This document shows positions 12,223 to 23,591 of a DNA stretch of 64,000 nt, piece by piece. The DNA is taken from positions 5,768,621 through 5,832,620 of the forward strand of contig NC_091116.1 in the NCBI RefSeq assembly GCF_024713975.1. Direction: 5' to 3'. Within the stretch, counting starts at the first letter, position 1; every line of letters starts with the position of its first letter. Under the pieces are notes generated by a model. The model was not told where the DNA came from. It worked only from the letters and a program-made list of their open reading frames with translations, and made no database searches. Made by a program: the position numbers and the translations under genes. This stretch comes from Paralichthys olivaceus (lineage: Eukaryota > Chordata > Actinopteri > Pleuronectiformes > Paralichthyidae).

Positions 12223-12909
12223 CTAGAGGAGAGACGAGAGACAAACAGGGACACTACAGGAAACACCCCCACCCTTAAAACAATGATTCAACACTTACAT
12301 CACATTTCACTAACTAACAACTACAATCAGTGTATTCATTACAATGCATTTGCCAACTAATTACTGCTGCTGGATTCAAAGTGAGCGGCAGACACACAAG
12401 TTGTACCACAAGGGAATGTCACTTCATACAAAATGGCTGCCACCACGAGGTGGACAAATCAAACAACAGGTGTTACTCAAGCTACCTTCACGCAACACTC
12501 ACACAGGTGACCAACACAAACGTGGAGTGCAACACCCACCAAACCAAAAGAGTGACAATTACACCACCTACAAAGTTGCTGCCATTCACCAACACAACAT
12601 CAATTTCGATGACAAGTACTGCAGCAGTTGAGTCAATTTACTTGGTGACCTTCAACACTAACATTATTTCTGATTTCATTCACATCTCTACTCATTCTCA
12701 CATATCAACAACTGTTCACACCTTCAGCTTCCTGTTGTTTGTTTTGTGACTTCACAGAAAGTGAATCACTTCCTGTTTGCCAGGTTGTCTTCAAATTAAC
12801 ACTCAAGACATTAACTAGTACAATGGCATGAAACATTACACGTGTTTTAAGAATACCACACTGATTACTTACTTATATTTAGTAGCAGTCATGAGGTGAA
12901 GAACTTTCA

Positions 12910-13400
12910 CTTTACTTTTATTCATAATAGAGATGTCACAGTTACCCCTTTTTAAAATATATAAGGTACAGAGTGTAGAATTTAGTGATATCTACTGTTA
13001 AAGTTGCATGTTGCAGCTGAACACCTCTCACCTCACCCTCTCCTAAAACATGAAAATAACCTGTGGCAGCTTCAGTTACCTCAAAAGGGATTTAGTTTGT
13101 CCGGTCTGGACTACTGTAAAAAACAAGCAGCCTCCATAGAGAGCACCCCCTCGATGTAAATATGGTGTATTTAAATATTAATGGCCTTTTCAACAGTAAA
13201 TAAAACTATATTCATATAATTTAGATGAAGTGAACTAGTGAAAACATCATGAGGATTATCTGACATTCAATTTCTGCCAATAGATCCCTTTCACCTAAAT
13301 TTTACACAGTGAACCTTTAAGTGAGAAGATAACAAACAAGTAAATAGGTGGTTGCCACAAATTGGATCAAAAAATAGTAGCATCATCATATCGTGAGTTG
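12910..13400. other. Flank 1 interval with weak exon signals
   Basis: No convincing gene. A 34-nt minus-strand candidate exon lies between acceptor TTGTTTTTTACAG and donor GAG|GTAACT near 13082-13115. In flank 3 its acceptor AG is changed to AT, which argues against conserved use. The rest is AT-rich with no long frame. Confidence 0.3.
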
Positions 13401-13534
13401 CGCTTTTAAAGGGGCCTATTGTGAGATGTTACCTTGATCGCCCACACACGCACAGTAAAACTATCAAAGGGCCCAATCCAGGAATCCTGGACTTGGAGAA
13501 TTCCTCCCTCTGTCCAGAATTTACACCAACATAC

Positions 13535-13667
13535 CCAGGACACAAAAGCTTCCATCTTGTGCATTTGGAGCAAGAGTTTGCCACATCTTTTGGGGATCTA
13601 TCATCGTTTATCTCGTCGCTTTGTGCTGCTGTGAGAGGCCTTCAGCGTGACGCAGACAGCTGGAGAT
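13535..13667 (-). other. Conserved putative exon with start codon (minus strand), copy 1
   Basis: On the minus strand: acceptor TTATTTCCTGCAG, 133 nt, donor CCTGG|GTATGT. An ATG at 13604 in good context (A at -3) opens MIDPQKMWQTLAPNAQDGS, then FCVL, and leaves phase 1 for exon g. The block around it (about 13385-13680) is almost unchanged in diverged flank 3 (one substitution seen), while neighbouring sequence differs much more. A 102-codon plus-strand frame (13421-13729) overlaps, so the constrained strand is unresolved. Product not recognised. Confidence 0.4.
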
Positions 13668-13954
13668 CTGCAGGAAATAAGAGTCACAGTTACTCAGGGT
13701 TGTGTTCTCCATCAAATCCAACAGCTTAGTGTTTGGGAAATGTACAACTACAACTCACTGTGGATGTTTGGTGATTACTGATTTTGTTTTCAGTTTTATA
13801 TCAAATCAAATGTCCTTCTACTTATAAGGTCAAAAAAAAACTGAACAACATGGTAGGTAAAAATATAACATAATATATATGAATAGAAGTTCCTATAAAT
13901 GTTAATTAAACATTTGGAAGGGCCTTTTCGTGATGTCACGCTACATACATACAT

Positions 13955-13958
<4 letters not shown>

Positions 13959-14000
<42 letters not shown>
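13959..14000. repeat. (AT)n microsatellite
   Basis: About 42 bp of pure AT dinucleotide next to CATA repeats. The copy at 40258-40280 is about 20 bp shorter, one of the clearest differences between the two flank copies. Confidence 0.95.
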
Positions 14001-14003
<3 letters not shown>

Positions 14004-14115
14004 GGGTTTGGTAGGGCTGGGTGATACAACACTATTGATAAAATGTGTGGACTCTGCTGACATCTGGTGGTGAAGCTGTGTGTTGCAGCTTCTCCTTCCA
14101 AACATGAAAGAATAT

Positions 14116-14252
14116 GTTAGACGACATACTAACCTATGACTTTTTTTGTCATATTTTAGACGACATACTAACCTATGACTTTTTTTTCTTATTATTTTAG
14201 ACGACATGACATCCTAGAAAAAGTCATAGTATAATATGACGTCTGAAATTTA
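14116..14252. mobile_element. MITE-like palindromic repeat
   Basis: A tandemly repeated 'tagacgacatactaacctat' plus 'gactttttt' module is followed by its near reverse complement ('aaaaagtcatagtataatat' then 'gacgtctgaaa'). Inverted ends with no coding capacity suggest a small non-autonomous DNA transposon; the family is not identified. Confidence 0.5.
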
Positions 14253-14259
14253 AATGTAT

Positions 14260-14410
14260 CAAGAGTCGCAGCAGATTCCACTATTAACAAACATGTTAAC
14301 AATGGAAAAGCTGCAGCAACACGTCAAACACACAGAAGATCCAATAAATGTGTTGATATTTTAAGCAATAGTCACCAAATGATGGGTCTGTGGGCTCCTG
14401 GCATCTCCAG
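14260..14410 (-). repeat. Decayed fragment of the putative first-exon repeat
   Basis: Shares the order 'cagcaacacgtcaaacacac', 'agaagat', 'gtgttgatatt' and 'gggctcc' with 15415-15545, but the exon body and donor are eroded. Also present at 40540-40690. Confidence 0.45.
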
Positions 14411-14776
14411 CGTACTGGCTCCCTCTACCTCCATCCCTAGCTAATGACAGTAGCAAACATAGCAAACAAATGATACGAGCTTTCCTTAGGAACACACTTT
14501 AGTTCATATAAAATACATTTAAATGGAGCAGGGAGCTCAAACGGTGACATTAACATTTTAATAAAGGTCAAATCAGGGCTGAGCGATAAAAGAATATCAA
14601 TAATGATGTCCAATATATATCAATGTAATGATTATGCATTGTGAAAACAATGATGAGGTAGAGCACATGCAATAGATGCCACGTGTCTAGTGCAATTCTT
14701 TACTCATTCAACAGAGCAATAGTATTAAAACAATTAAAATGATCTAATCTGTTAAATAGAGATGAAACAATAAACC

Positions 14777-14930
14777 TGTTTCAATTCAATTTAATTTGTA
14801 TAGCACCAAATCATAATATACATTATCTCAAGGCACTTTAAAATCTCATTTAACATAGAGAAACCCAACAGTTCCCACAATGAGCAGCACTTTGGCGACT
14901 GTGGAGAGGAAAAACTCCCTCCCTCCCTGT
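14777..14930 (-). mobile_element. LINE 3'-end fragment
   Basis: Starts at a TTCAATTCAATTTAATTTG tail and shares 'cattatctcaaggcacttta' and 'gcgactgtggagaggaaaaa' with the 3' end of the long LINE at 18248. It is a severely 5'-truncated insertion of the same family. Repeated at 41057-41210. Confidence 0.7.
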
Positions 14931-15496
14931 TTATCGTCATGATCATTATTTTCCATGTATATTGATTTATGATGGTAAATTATATATAATTGGATGTTTT
15001 ACATGGCTGCAAAACACTATCAATACTTATTGCAATTTAATATTCATCATAAAGGTTATATATACGCATATACGTACCAAGGTTATTATAGTTTTGAAAT
15101 TGTCATTAGTTTTTATTTTTATTTAGTTTTTCAATTTGCATTTTTATTTCATATAATACACAATACAAATCTATGAAATCAACACGTATTGAACTTGTGT
15201 TACTTTGATATTGATGAAAATGAAAAGCTGATCATTATTCAAGTGGACGTACTTTAGTTAGTTTAGGACAAAAGAAGCGATCGAGTGTTTTACAAGAGAA
15301 TTCCACACGCGCTCAGGTGTGGTTAGCTTGGGATGCTAGCTTAGCTTAGCATCGACACGAGGAACTAATGAGACGAGTTTTGCTCGAAAACGCAAGTGAA
15401 CAATGAAAAATGTGCAGCGACACGTCAAACACACAGAAGATATAATAACTGTGTATAACTGTGTATAACTGTGTTGATATTTGAAACAGTATTCAC

Positions 15497-15610
15497 CTCG
15501 TGAAGATCTACGGGCTCCCGATCCAAGCAGTTCCGCATCCAAGCGGAAGTACCGACTGGCAAACAGGAAGTGGAGCACTCCAATGGGATATATGGAGAAG
15601 GGGAACTTCG
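15497..15610 (-). other. Putative first exon of a minus-strand transcription unit, copy 1
   Basis: Minus-strand donor TTCACGAG|GTGAAT at 15497. The preceding 110 nt or so are comparatively GC-rich with an ETS-like CACTTCCTG. In the flank 3 copy an ATG opens MDPELLGHGARRSSR; here that ATG is TTG. The element recurs at 41777, 56345 and 58286. The transcription start was not determined. Confidence 0.35.
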
Positions 15611-15719
15611 AATAGACCAAGTTACGTAGACTCGCGGGGGTGGAGTTTCTTTATCTAACTCAAACAATAAATATTGTAAACAATTTCCAAACATTCGTGG
15701 GCACGACTGATTTAAAAAA

Positions 15720-16286
15720 AATGTATAGCACATCATATGATATGATAATAAAATATCACAATCTGTTTATTTAATTTATTTTTAAATGTTATTCATCCCT
15801 CATGAGCACATCCATTGACAGGATGATATAAAGTTATTATAATTGATCTTCAGGGTTGTTACTACTCTGAAAAGTATGCACACTTACTGCACTTGGGCTT
15901 TTTAATATAATTTGTATACCTTACTATACAATGATTGGGTTTTTTGCATTCTTTTGCCTTAATATACAATTCATCTTGATGATATTATATATATATTATC
16001 AGAGAACTATGATGGGAAGAGGGCTGCATTGGACTGAATTATATATTTTCAGCCCCTGTGCCTAAGTACTGCTGTATGTGTATACATTGTAGCTTTAAAG
16101 CATGTTTACCTTTTTTTTTGGTTTCTTCCGCACACACACACAATCTCACATTACTTAGCCGAAGCAATATCCTTTAACTGCCCATGTTGGTTTATAGACT
16201 TGCTTGGTGAACTGAGCCAGCAGCAGGCAGCCTTGTGCCGTCCGTGCCATGTGGCGTGGCCTCAAATTCACCGTTTTCCTAATTAG
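15720..16286. other. AT-rich interval, no gene seen
   Basis: Contains short AT-rich runs, a (CA)n stretch near 16130-16142 and no convincing frame. Same content at 42000-42566. Confidence 0.6.
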
Positions 16287-16298
16287 GTGTCAGCAAGG

Positions 16299-16403
16299 AT
16301 GGCAGATGATGTCTCTTCTCTCCTCCTCAATGTGGACACCAATGTGCTGGGCCTTGGCAAGCAGGAAATCGAAGAGCGGAGGAAATGCGGGCAGCGTGAC
16401 TGA
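16299..16403 (+). pseudogene. Orphan exon-like frame starting MADDVSSLLLNVDTNVLGLG
   Basis: A plus-strand ATG in good context (AAGGATGGC) lies 12 nt after an acceptor-like ttttcctaattag. It opens 34 codons of protein-like sequence ending at TGA (16401-16403). No donor precedes the stop, so the exon looks broken or its right boundary is lost. Copy at 42579-42683. Product not recognised; it could be a captured gene fragment. Confidence 0.3.
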
Positions 16404-18140
16404 GTCGCACGTTTTTCTTTACCTTCCATTAACAGACATATCAGTGGTGACGCATACACCAAAAAGTGCCACGGTCCCAAATATTACTGGATCAATCTGG
16501 TCTGCCGATATCTTTGGTTTTAGCAATATGATTCACACTGAGCCATTTATTTGCATCCTTCTATCGTGGTTATTTTGTGGACACCAGGTGATCCCAGTGT
16601 GAACTCTGCAGGAACTATTCAACCCAGTTGCGAATTCCTGCTCAGAAAACAGACTTGACGTCAGAATAGGATGAAATTAGCTTCAGTTCCACGAATAACT
16701 TTGAAAAGCTTGCATTTGAATTTGGGAGCCACATACATCACACTCCTGCACACAGGGATTATTTACTAACAATTAAACAGAAGGTTATTTCACAAATGAG
16801 AGCACTGGTGCACTCCGTGTTGTCATTGTAATGATTACTGATGCTGAAAAGATGGAGTTAATGATGATGATGATGACACTCATTAGTTATTGAGATACCA
16901 CGAGCTCAAAAGTTCATCGTGGGTATCGATTCATTTGTCAGTGCCTGATAATTACTCGAGGGTTGTTCTGTGTCTTCCTTTCACTTCCTGTCTACAGTCC
17001 GAGGTAAACGTTTAAAAAACATGAAACACCAAAAAGAGCGATATTTTATGTGCGTGTTTTGGTTATATGCATATGAATGGAGATAAATTAAATGGCAGAC
17101 AGCAGATGTATTTCAGCCAATATGCTCCACTTCTTTTGCTCTACGCACCCACTGTTTACCTTCGGACCATTCTGTGTGGCATTTGCATTTTCCCCGTGTC
17201 TATGGAGGTTCGAGGAGAACAGTTTCAATCTGAAAAGTGGAATGATACCTTCTCTTACGGCAAAATCAGGGAGAGATTGAGAAAAAATAACACCCGAGGA
17301 GCTCCCTACATTTTTCTTTCAACCTTTTTTCTGTCTCCTGCCCCACAGTGCAGCTCTTAAACCCTGCACTACACTTCACTTTGCTCATCTGCAATTTTCT
17401 CATCCACCTGAAAACAAGGCATGAATTTCAACTGTGACAATGCACTGTAAAGAATACAGTACTGCACAAAATGTATTTCAATGTGGACTAAACATTCATT
17501 AATAGAAAATATGTTTTTTTTTTATCAAGATACAATTATTATTCTCTGAGAAATCACATATAATGTTAAAATATTTCACAATATTGAATAATTTGATTTG
17601 CCCCTGATCTGAAACAGGACCACAATGTAATTGGATCCTCACTGACCCATATCCCTCCACCTCCACAGAAATCCATCTGGTAATTTTAACATAATCCCTC
17701 AGTTAACACAGTTTATTTCTATAGTCACATTCTTTTTTATGGGTCTTAATCCTGTTTACGAACAAACAGACAGAGGGGTGACAACATAACTACCTTGGCA
17801 GAGGTAACTAAAGCAAAGTACCTCAAAACTTAAGTACAAAACACACAAGCTACTCCATATTGAATGCAGCGTGTGTATTTGACGGTGCGTTCCACTTATT
17901 CCTGTCTTGATGTTTTTCACCCCATTTCATTTATCTGTCAACTTTAGGAAAAGGTACTTTGCCGTTTCAGATTAAAACAAACATTTAGCAACAATTGAAT
18001 TGATTAGGAATTATGACGACAGATACATTTGTTTTAGCATCAGAGAACTTTATTGACTGCTTTGTGCTGTTTTTTTGGTTTGATTCGATTCATGTGTCAG
18101 AATCTGCCTCTGTGGATAATAAATACACGTGTGTGTTTGA
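16404..18140. other. Flank 1 interval without a recognisable gene
   Basis: Short chance frames only, including one of 97 codons at 17067-17360 with no recognisable domain. A short (ATG)n-type run lies at 16859-16875. Mirrored at 42684-44420. Confidence 0.5.
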
Positions 18141-18184
18141 GTGTTAAACCTCTCACTCCCATCTTCTCCTCTTCCTCCTCGCAG

Positions 18185-18247
18185 ACTTCAAGGTCACCAT
18201 GCGGCTATTTCCAGCTCGTCTTCGCTCTCATCCGTGTCGCAAAATGA
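18185..18247 (+). pseudogene. Exon-like segment cut off by the LINE 3' end
   Basis: A strong acceptor (tctcctcttcctcctcgcag) is followed by an open frame reading LQGHHAAISSSSSLSSVSQN, which stops abruptly where the LINE tail starts at 18248. The expected continuation is not found on the other side of the LINE, where the array begins. Copy at 44465-44527. It may belong with the orphan exon at 16299; this is inference. Confidence 0.3.
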
Positions 18248-20377
18248 CAATTCAATTCAATTCAATTTTATTTATATAGCGCCAATTCATAATTTACATT
18301 ATCTCAAGGCACTTTACATTTAAAGGTCAAGACCTTAAAACAATATTAACATAGAGAAACCCAACAGTTTCCACAATGAGCAAGCACAGGCGACTGTGGA
18401 GAGGAAAAACTCCCTTATTAACAGGGAGAAACCTCTGGCAGAACCAGGCTCAATGTGGGCGGTCATCTGCCTCAACCGGTTGGGGTGAGGAAAGAAAAGT
18501 AAGGGGGGAGGAAAGGAGAGATGGGTGGAAAGCGGGGGAGAGAAGAGAGAGATGAGGTGGAGAGAGAGAGACCGGGAACAATTTGGCACCATCAGTATCA
18601 AGGCTGACTATAACAATAACTAAATAAATAATGATGACAATGGTGATGGTAGTCGTTGTTGTCCTGCAGTCCCGGTGCCGGAGTTATCTGAAACGAGATA
18701 GAGAGAAGAGCCAGAGGGACTATGGGAGGACAAAGTGACACTTTGACATGATGACATGTTCAAACTAATAAATAAATAAATAAACAGGTGTGGGGGGGGC
18801 AGAGAGACAGAGGGAAGTGATGAAGTGCTCAATGCATGATGGGAGTTCCCCCAGCAGTCTAGACCTATAGCAGCACAACTAAGGGATGGTTCAGGACTCA
18901 CCTGATCCAGCCCTAACTATAGGCTTTGTCAAAGAGGAAGTTTTTTAATTTTACTTTAAATGCTGAGACACTGTCTGCCTCCCCAACCCAGAGTGGGAGC
19001 TGGTTCCACAGGACAGGGGCCTGATAGCTAAATGTTCTACCTCCTGCTCTACTCTTACAGACTCTTGGAACCACTAGAGAGCCTGTGTTTTGGGAACGAA
19101 TAAGGTGTTATCAGCTCTTTGATATATGAAGGGGCGTGATTGTTGAGGGCTTTAAAAGTGAGGAGCAGGATCTTGAATTCTATTCTAAATTTTACCGGGA
19201 GCCAATGTAAGGAAGCAAAGACAGGAGTGATATGATCTCTCCTTCTAGTTCCTGTCAGCACTCGTGCTGCAGCATTTTGGACCAACTGGAGACTTTTAAC
19301 AGTCTTCATGGAGCATCCTGCTAATAGAGAGTTGCAGTAATCTAATCTAGAGGTTACAAACGCGTGGACTGGTTTTTCAGCATCCTGCTTAGACAGGATG
19401 TTTCTAATTTTGGTAATATTGCGCAGATGGAAGAAAGCCGTCCTAGACACTAGTTTAATATGGGGGTCAAATGACATGTCTTGGTCGAACAACACTCCAA
19501 GGTTCCACACAGTGGAGCTGGAAGCCAGACTGACACCATCCAAAGTGACTATCTGGTCAGACAGTGTTTCTCTGAGATGTTTAGGGCCAATTACAACAAC
19601 CTCAGTTTTGTCTGAGTTTAAAAGTAGAACATTTTGGGTCATCCAGGCCTTGGTATCTTTGAGACATTCCTGAAGTTGAAATAGGCGATTAGATTCATCA
19701 TGCTTCATGGAAATATACAATTTGTTTAGACATAAATCTGGTGCTATGGTTTCAGGACCAGACAATGTATCAGTGTTATTCACTGGGAGGAGGTGGTGGA
19801 TTTTATCCCTGATGGTTGTAATTTCATTAGTGAAGAAGCTCATGAAGTCATTGCTTCTCACATCTAGAGGAATAGATGGGTCAGTAGAGGTGTGACTTTC
19901 TGTCAGCCTGGCTACAGTGCTGAAGAGGAACCTGGGGTTGTTCCTATTTTCTTCTATTAGTAATGAATAATAAGAGGTTTGGGCATTTCTAAGTGCTTTT
20001 TTGTCATTTATAAGGCTATTCTTCCAGGCTAGGTGGAAGTCTTGGCGATTGGTGGAACGCCACTTCCTTTCTAGCTTCCGCGATGTCTGTTTTAGAACGC
20101 GCGTTTGGGAATTATACCACGGAGCTAATCTCCTCTGACTTAGTTTCTTCTTTTTTAATGGGGCGACAGCTTCAAGTGCTGTTTTTAGTGAGGCTGCAGT
20201 ACTATTTACAAAGTTATCAACTAGTGTGGGAGTAAGGTTTTGATAATCTTCTTGTATTGTACTGAGACATGGCTGAGAGGGAAGTGAGGAGGGGAGCAGT
20301 TCTTTAAATTTGTGAACAGTTTTGTCGGATAAAAATCGACTGTAATAGAATTTCCGTCCAGAATTGACGTAATTAAG
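18248..20377 (-). mobile_element. 5'-truncated, internally deleted LINE (Rex1/L2/CR1-like), copy 1
   Basis: Read on the minus strand, an open frame enters from the truncated 5' end near 20370 and runs to a stop at 19055. In order it contains APWYNSQTR and LERKWR, typical of the linker before reverse transcriptase; then, after an internal junction, LYISMKHDE, LLLNSDKTEVVVIGPK, TSRLDYCNSLLAG, LQLVQNAAARVLTGTRRRDH and SLHWLPVKFRIEFKILLLTF, the usual C-terminal half. The palm motifs, including the catalytic Asp-Asp expected just before TQLYIS, are deleted (PDLCLNKLYIS). A frameshift near 19070 separates SGSKSL from CKSRAGGRTFSYQAPVLWNQ; the second part ends at a TAG at 18913-18915. The 3' tail is a TTGAA-type repeat. 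Non-functional. Confidence 0.85.
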
Positions 20378-20448
20378 AACAATGCAGACACTATCTTTTA
20401 TTTATTTATTTATTTTTTATTAACACACTGCTATTATTTTGAACACAA
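20378..20448 (+). mobile_element. Tc1 3'-end stub at the LINE/array junction (copy 1)
   Basis: Only the last 70 bp or so of the Tc1 relic, including the 3' inverted repeat, remain after the LINE 5' end. The truncation point reads 'aattaagaacaatgcag', against 'tttgtaaagaacaatgcag' in intact units. Confidence 0.75.
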
Positions 20449-21805
20449 CTCTACATCTCACATGGAACAAGCTGCAATAGATCAACTACATTCAAACAAT
20501 AACTGTTCAAATCTACTCACAAATCCAGCAGTGACACAATCCAGGTGCTTCAACAAACCTGTAACACATAACATGGTTTACAAACACACATTCATATAAA
20601 GTCTCTTTTGATTTAATGAACAAACACTGAACTGTACAACCACTTACCACTGTTGATCCTCAGTAACACTGGTGGAACAGCTTAGAGGTTTCTTAGGTCC
20701 ACATGAAGTACAACCTGGTAGACACAATAACACCTGAAACACATGAAGGACATACAGTAACCAGGACTTATGGCTCACCTGGAGGAACACATACCTACTT
20801 GCTGCTAAACAACAATCTTTAAAAGCTGATAATCTATTTTAGATCAAACTCACCATTTTCCATGTGGTTCCCTCCCACCACCAAGGACTTTCAGTACAAT
20901 GTCTGGAAGTGGACAGAAGTGGTCGTCTTTATTTTTTTACAACTTTAACAACGTCAGTGTGTACAGATTATTCAGACTATTTGCTCTTAATACATTACTT
21001 ACCTCAAACAACATCGCTCCACATAACGAGTGAGCCGCTGTCCTCATCGGCCCTGTATGACAGACAAAACAATCAAGGGTCTCATTTAGCATCACTGTGT
21101 GGCATTCATACAAAAACTAGACTTACACAAAACTAAATTACTATTTAGAAAACCATGCAGGTGCACCCAATAGATTTTTGAGAAGAGAAAAGAATAGAAA
21201 CATACTCACCTGGGACTTTTCCTGGCTGGACATTCACCTTTCTATTGTGACAGAGGCATGACAAGACAGAACCCTAACACAATTTCACCACTTTCAACAA
21301 CAGTCATTGTGTTCAAAATAACAGCAGTGTGGAGTTCTATTACTCAAGTCAAACAGGTGGCCCTCATTTAAGGACCAAGGCAGCAAATGTTCTACATGCT
21401 AGTTCTAGTGCATTTGTCTGAAAATCACTGGAACATTTGTCATTGTTCACAACAACAGCATACTTTGATTCAAAAGTATCAAGACAACCAGAAAACTACT
21501 AACCGCTCAACTACAATCATCTCAAATCCTTTAAAATAGCAACCAAAACCACAAAGACATAGAAGCACGCAGCATCTTCAACATCCAACAACACTAACAT
21601 AATGGAGTGGCCACTCCGATCATCCTGGACTATAATACCTGTACACAGGTGACGCAACTTGGTCAACTCCATGCAACACACATGTGAAGCAGTTCTCAAA
21701 CACACTGCTTGTACAACTAAATACAAGTTCAGTGATTCACAGACAAGACACATCTTCTAGCATTTTTCACTTCATACAATAAATGTTTGACTTTGTAAAG
21801 AACAA
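20383..21805. repeat. Array unit 9, type lacking the Tc1 middle (1423 bp)
   Basis: First unit after the LINE in copy 1; corresponds to unit 21 after the LINE in copy 2. Confidence 0.9.
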
Positions 21806-21874
21806 TGCAGACACTATCTTTTTTTTTTTTCATTTAATTTTTTTATGAACACACTGCTATTATTCTGAACACAA
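21307..21874 (+). mobile_element. Tc1/mariner relic (unit 9), middle deleted
   Basis: Short form, both ends present. Confidence 0.8.
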
Positions 21875-23521
21875 CTCTACATCTCACATGGAACAAGCAG
21901 CAATAGATCAAATACATTCAAACAATAACTGTTCAAATCTACTCACAAATCCAGCAGTGACACAATCCAGGTGCTTCAACAAACCTGTAACACATGACAT
22001 GGTTTACAAACACACATTCATATAAAGTCTCTTTTGATTTAATGAACAAACACTGAACTGTACAACCACTTACCACTGTTGATCCTCAGTAACACTGGTG
22101 GAACAGCTTAGAGGTTTCTTAGGTCCACATGAAGTACAACCTGGTAGACACAATAACATCTGAAACACATGAAGGACATACAGTAACCAGGACTTATGGC
22201 TCACCTGGAGGAACACATACCTACTTGCTGCTAAACAACAATCTTTAAAAGCTGATAATCTATTTTAGATCAAACTCACCATTTTCCATGTGGTTCCCTC
22301 CCACCACCAAGGACTTTCAGTACAATGTCTGGAAGTGGACAGAAGTGGTCGTCTTTATTTTTTTACAACTTTAACAACGTCAGTGTGTACAGATTATTCA
22401 GACTATTTGCTCTTAATACATTACTTACCTCAAACAACATCGCTCCACATAACGAGTGAGCCGCTGTCCTCATCGGCCCTGTATGACAGACAAAACAATC
22501 AAGGGTCTCATTTAGCATCACTGTGTGGCATTCATACAAAAACTAGACTTACACAAAACTAAATTACTATTTAGAAAACCATGCAGGTGCACCCAATAGA
22601 TTTTTGAGAAGAGAAAAGAATAGAAACATACTCACCTGGGACTTTTCCTGGCTGGACATTCACCTTTCTATTGTGACAGAGGCATGACAAGACACAACCC
22701 TAACACAATTTCACCACTTTCAACAACAGTCATTGTGTTCAAAATAACAGCAGTGTGGAGTTCTATTACTCAAGTCAAACAGGTGGCCCTCATTTAAGAA
22801 CCAAGGCAGCAAATGTTCTACATGCTAGTTCTAGTGCATTTGTCTGAAAATCACTGGAACATGGGTCATTGTTCACAACAACAGCATACTTTGATTCAAA
22901 AGTATCAAGACAACCAGAAAAGTACAAACCGCTCAACTACAATCATCTCAAATCCTTTAAAATAGCAACCAAAACCACAAAGACGTGGAAGACAACAGAA
23001 CACTACCATTCAGATGAATCAAACAATAACCTAAATGACACCTAAGCAAAGTCCCATTGTTGAAAAATTAACATGTGCTGAAGAGGTTACAATTTTCCTT
23101 AAAGGAAAATACCACAACATTTTGTGGAGTGATGACATCACCACTGTTCAAACCACAGAACACGGTGAAGCATGGTAGCACAAGCACAATACTTCAAGAC
23201 ATTGTGTTGACTTATGCCAAAGAGGAGACACCCTTCAAATGTGTCTTTCAACAAGACAACCACCCCAAACACACAAGTAAGCACGCAGCATCTTCAACAT
23301 CCAACAACACTAACATAATGGAGTGGCCACTCCGATCATCCTGGACTATAATACCTGTACACAGGTGACACAACTTGGTTGAGTCCATGCAACACACATG
23401 TGAAGCAGTTCTCAAACACACTGCTTGTACAACTAAATACAAGTTCAGTGATTCACAGACAAGACACATCTTCTAGCATTTTTCCCTTCATACAATAAAT
23501 GTTTGACTTTGTAAACAACAA
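21806..23521. repeat. Array unit 10, full type (1716 bp)
   Basis: All mini-exon signals and the long Tc1 relic are present. Confidence 0.9.
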
Positions 23522-23591
23522 TGCAGAAACTATCTTTTATTTATTATTAATTTTTTTATTTATTAACACACTGCTATTATTTTGAACACAA
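22733..23591 (+). mobile_element. Tc1/mariner relic (unit 10)
   Basis: Long form, both ends present. Confidence 0.8.

Larger units (their letters stand above)
11899..20382. repeat. Flank 1 of the large segmental duplication
   Basis: About 8.5 kb outside the array, repeated almost base for base at 38199-46658. Differences seen by eye include a longer AT tract at 13959-14000, an extra AAAT repeat near 18775, and a dozen or so single-base changes, most of them between 18 and 19.3 kb. It holds exon-like segments, a MITE-like repeat, LINE fragments and one long truncated LINE. Confidence 0.95.

Noticed and set aside
13796-14207. Frames with a long YIYIYI run
   Set aside because: Translation of the (AT)n microsatellite; the length differs between the two copies.
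19055-19861. Host gene of 268 codons
   Set aside because: The motifs (SRLDYCNSLLAG, LHWLPVKFRI, NSDKTEV) are those of a fish LINE ORF2 C-terminal half, and the frame continues upstream beyond the first apparent start.
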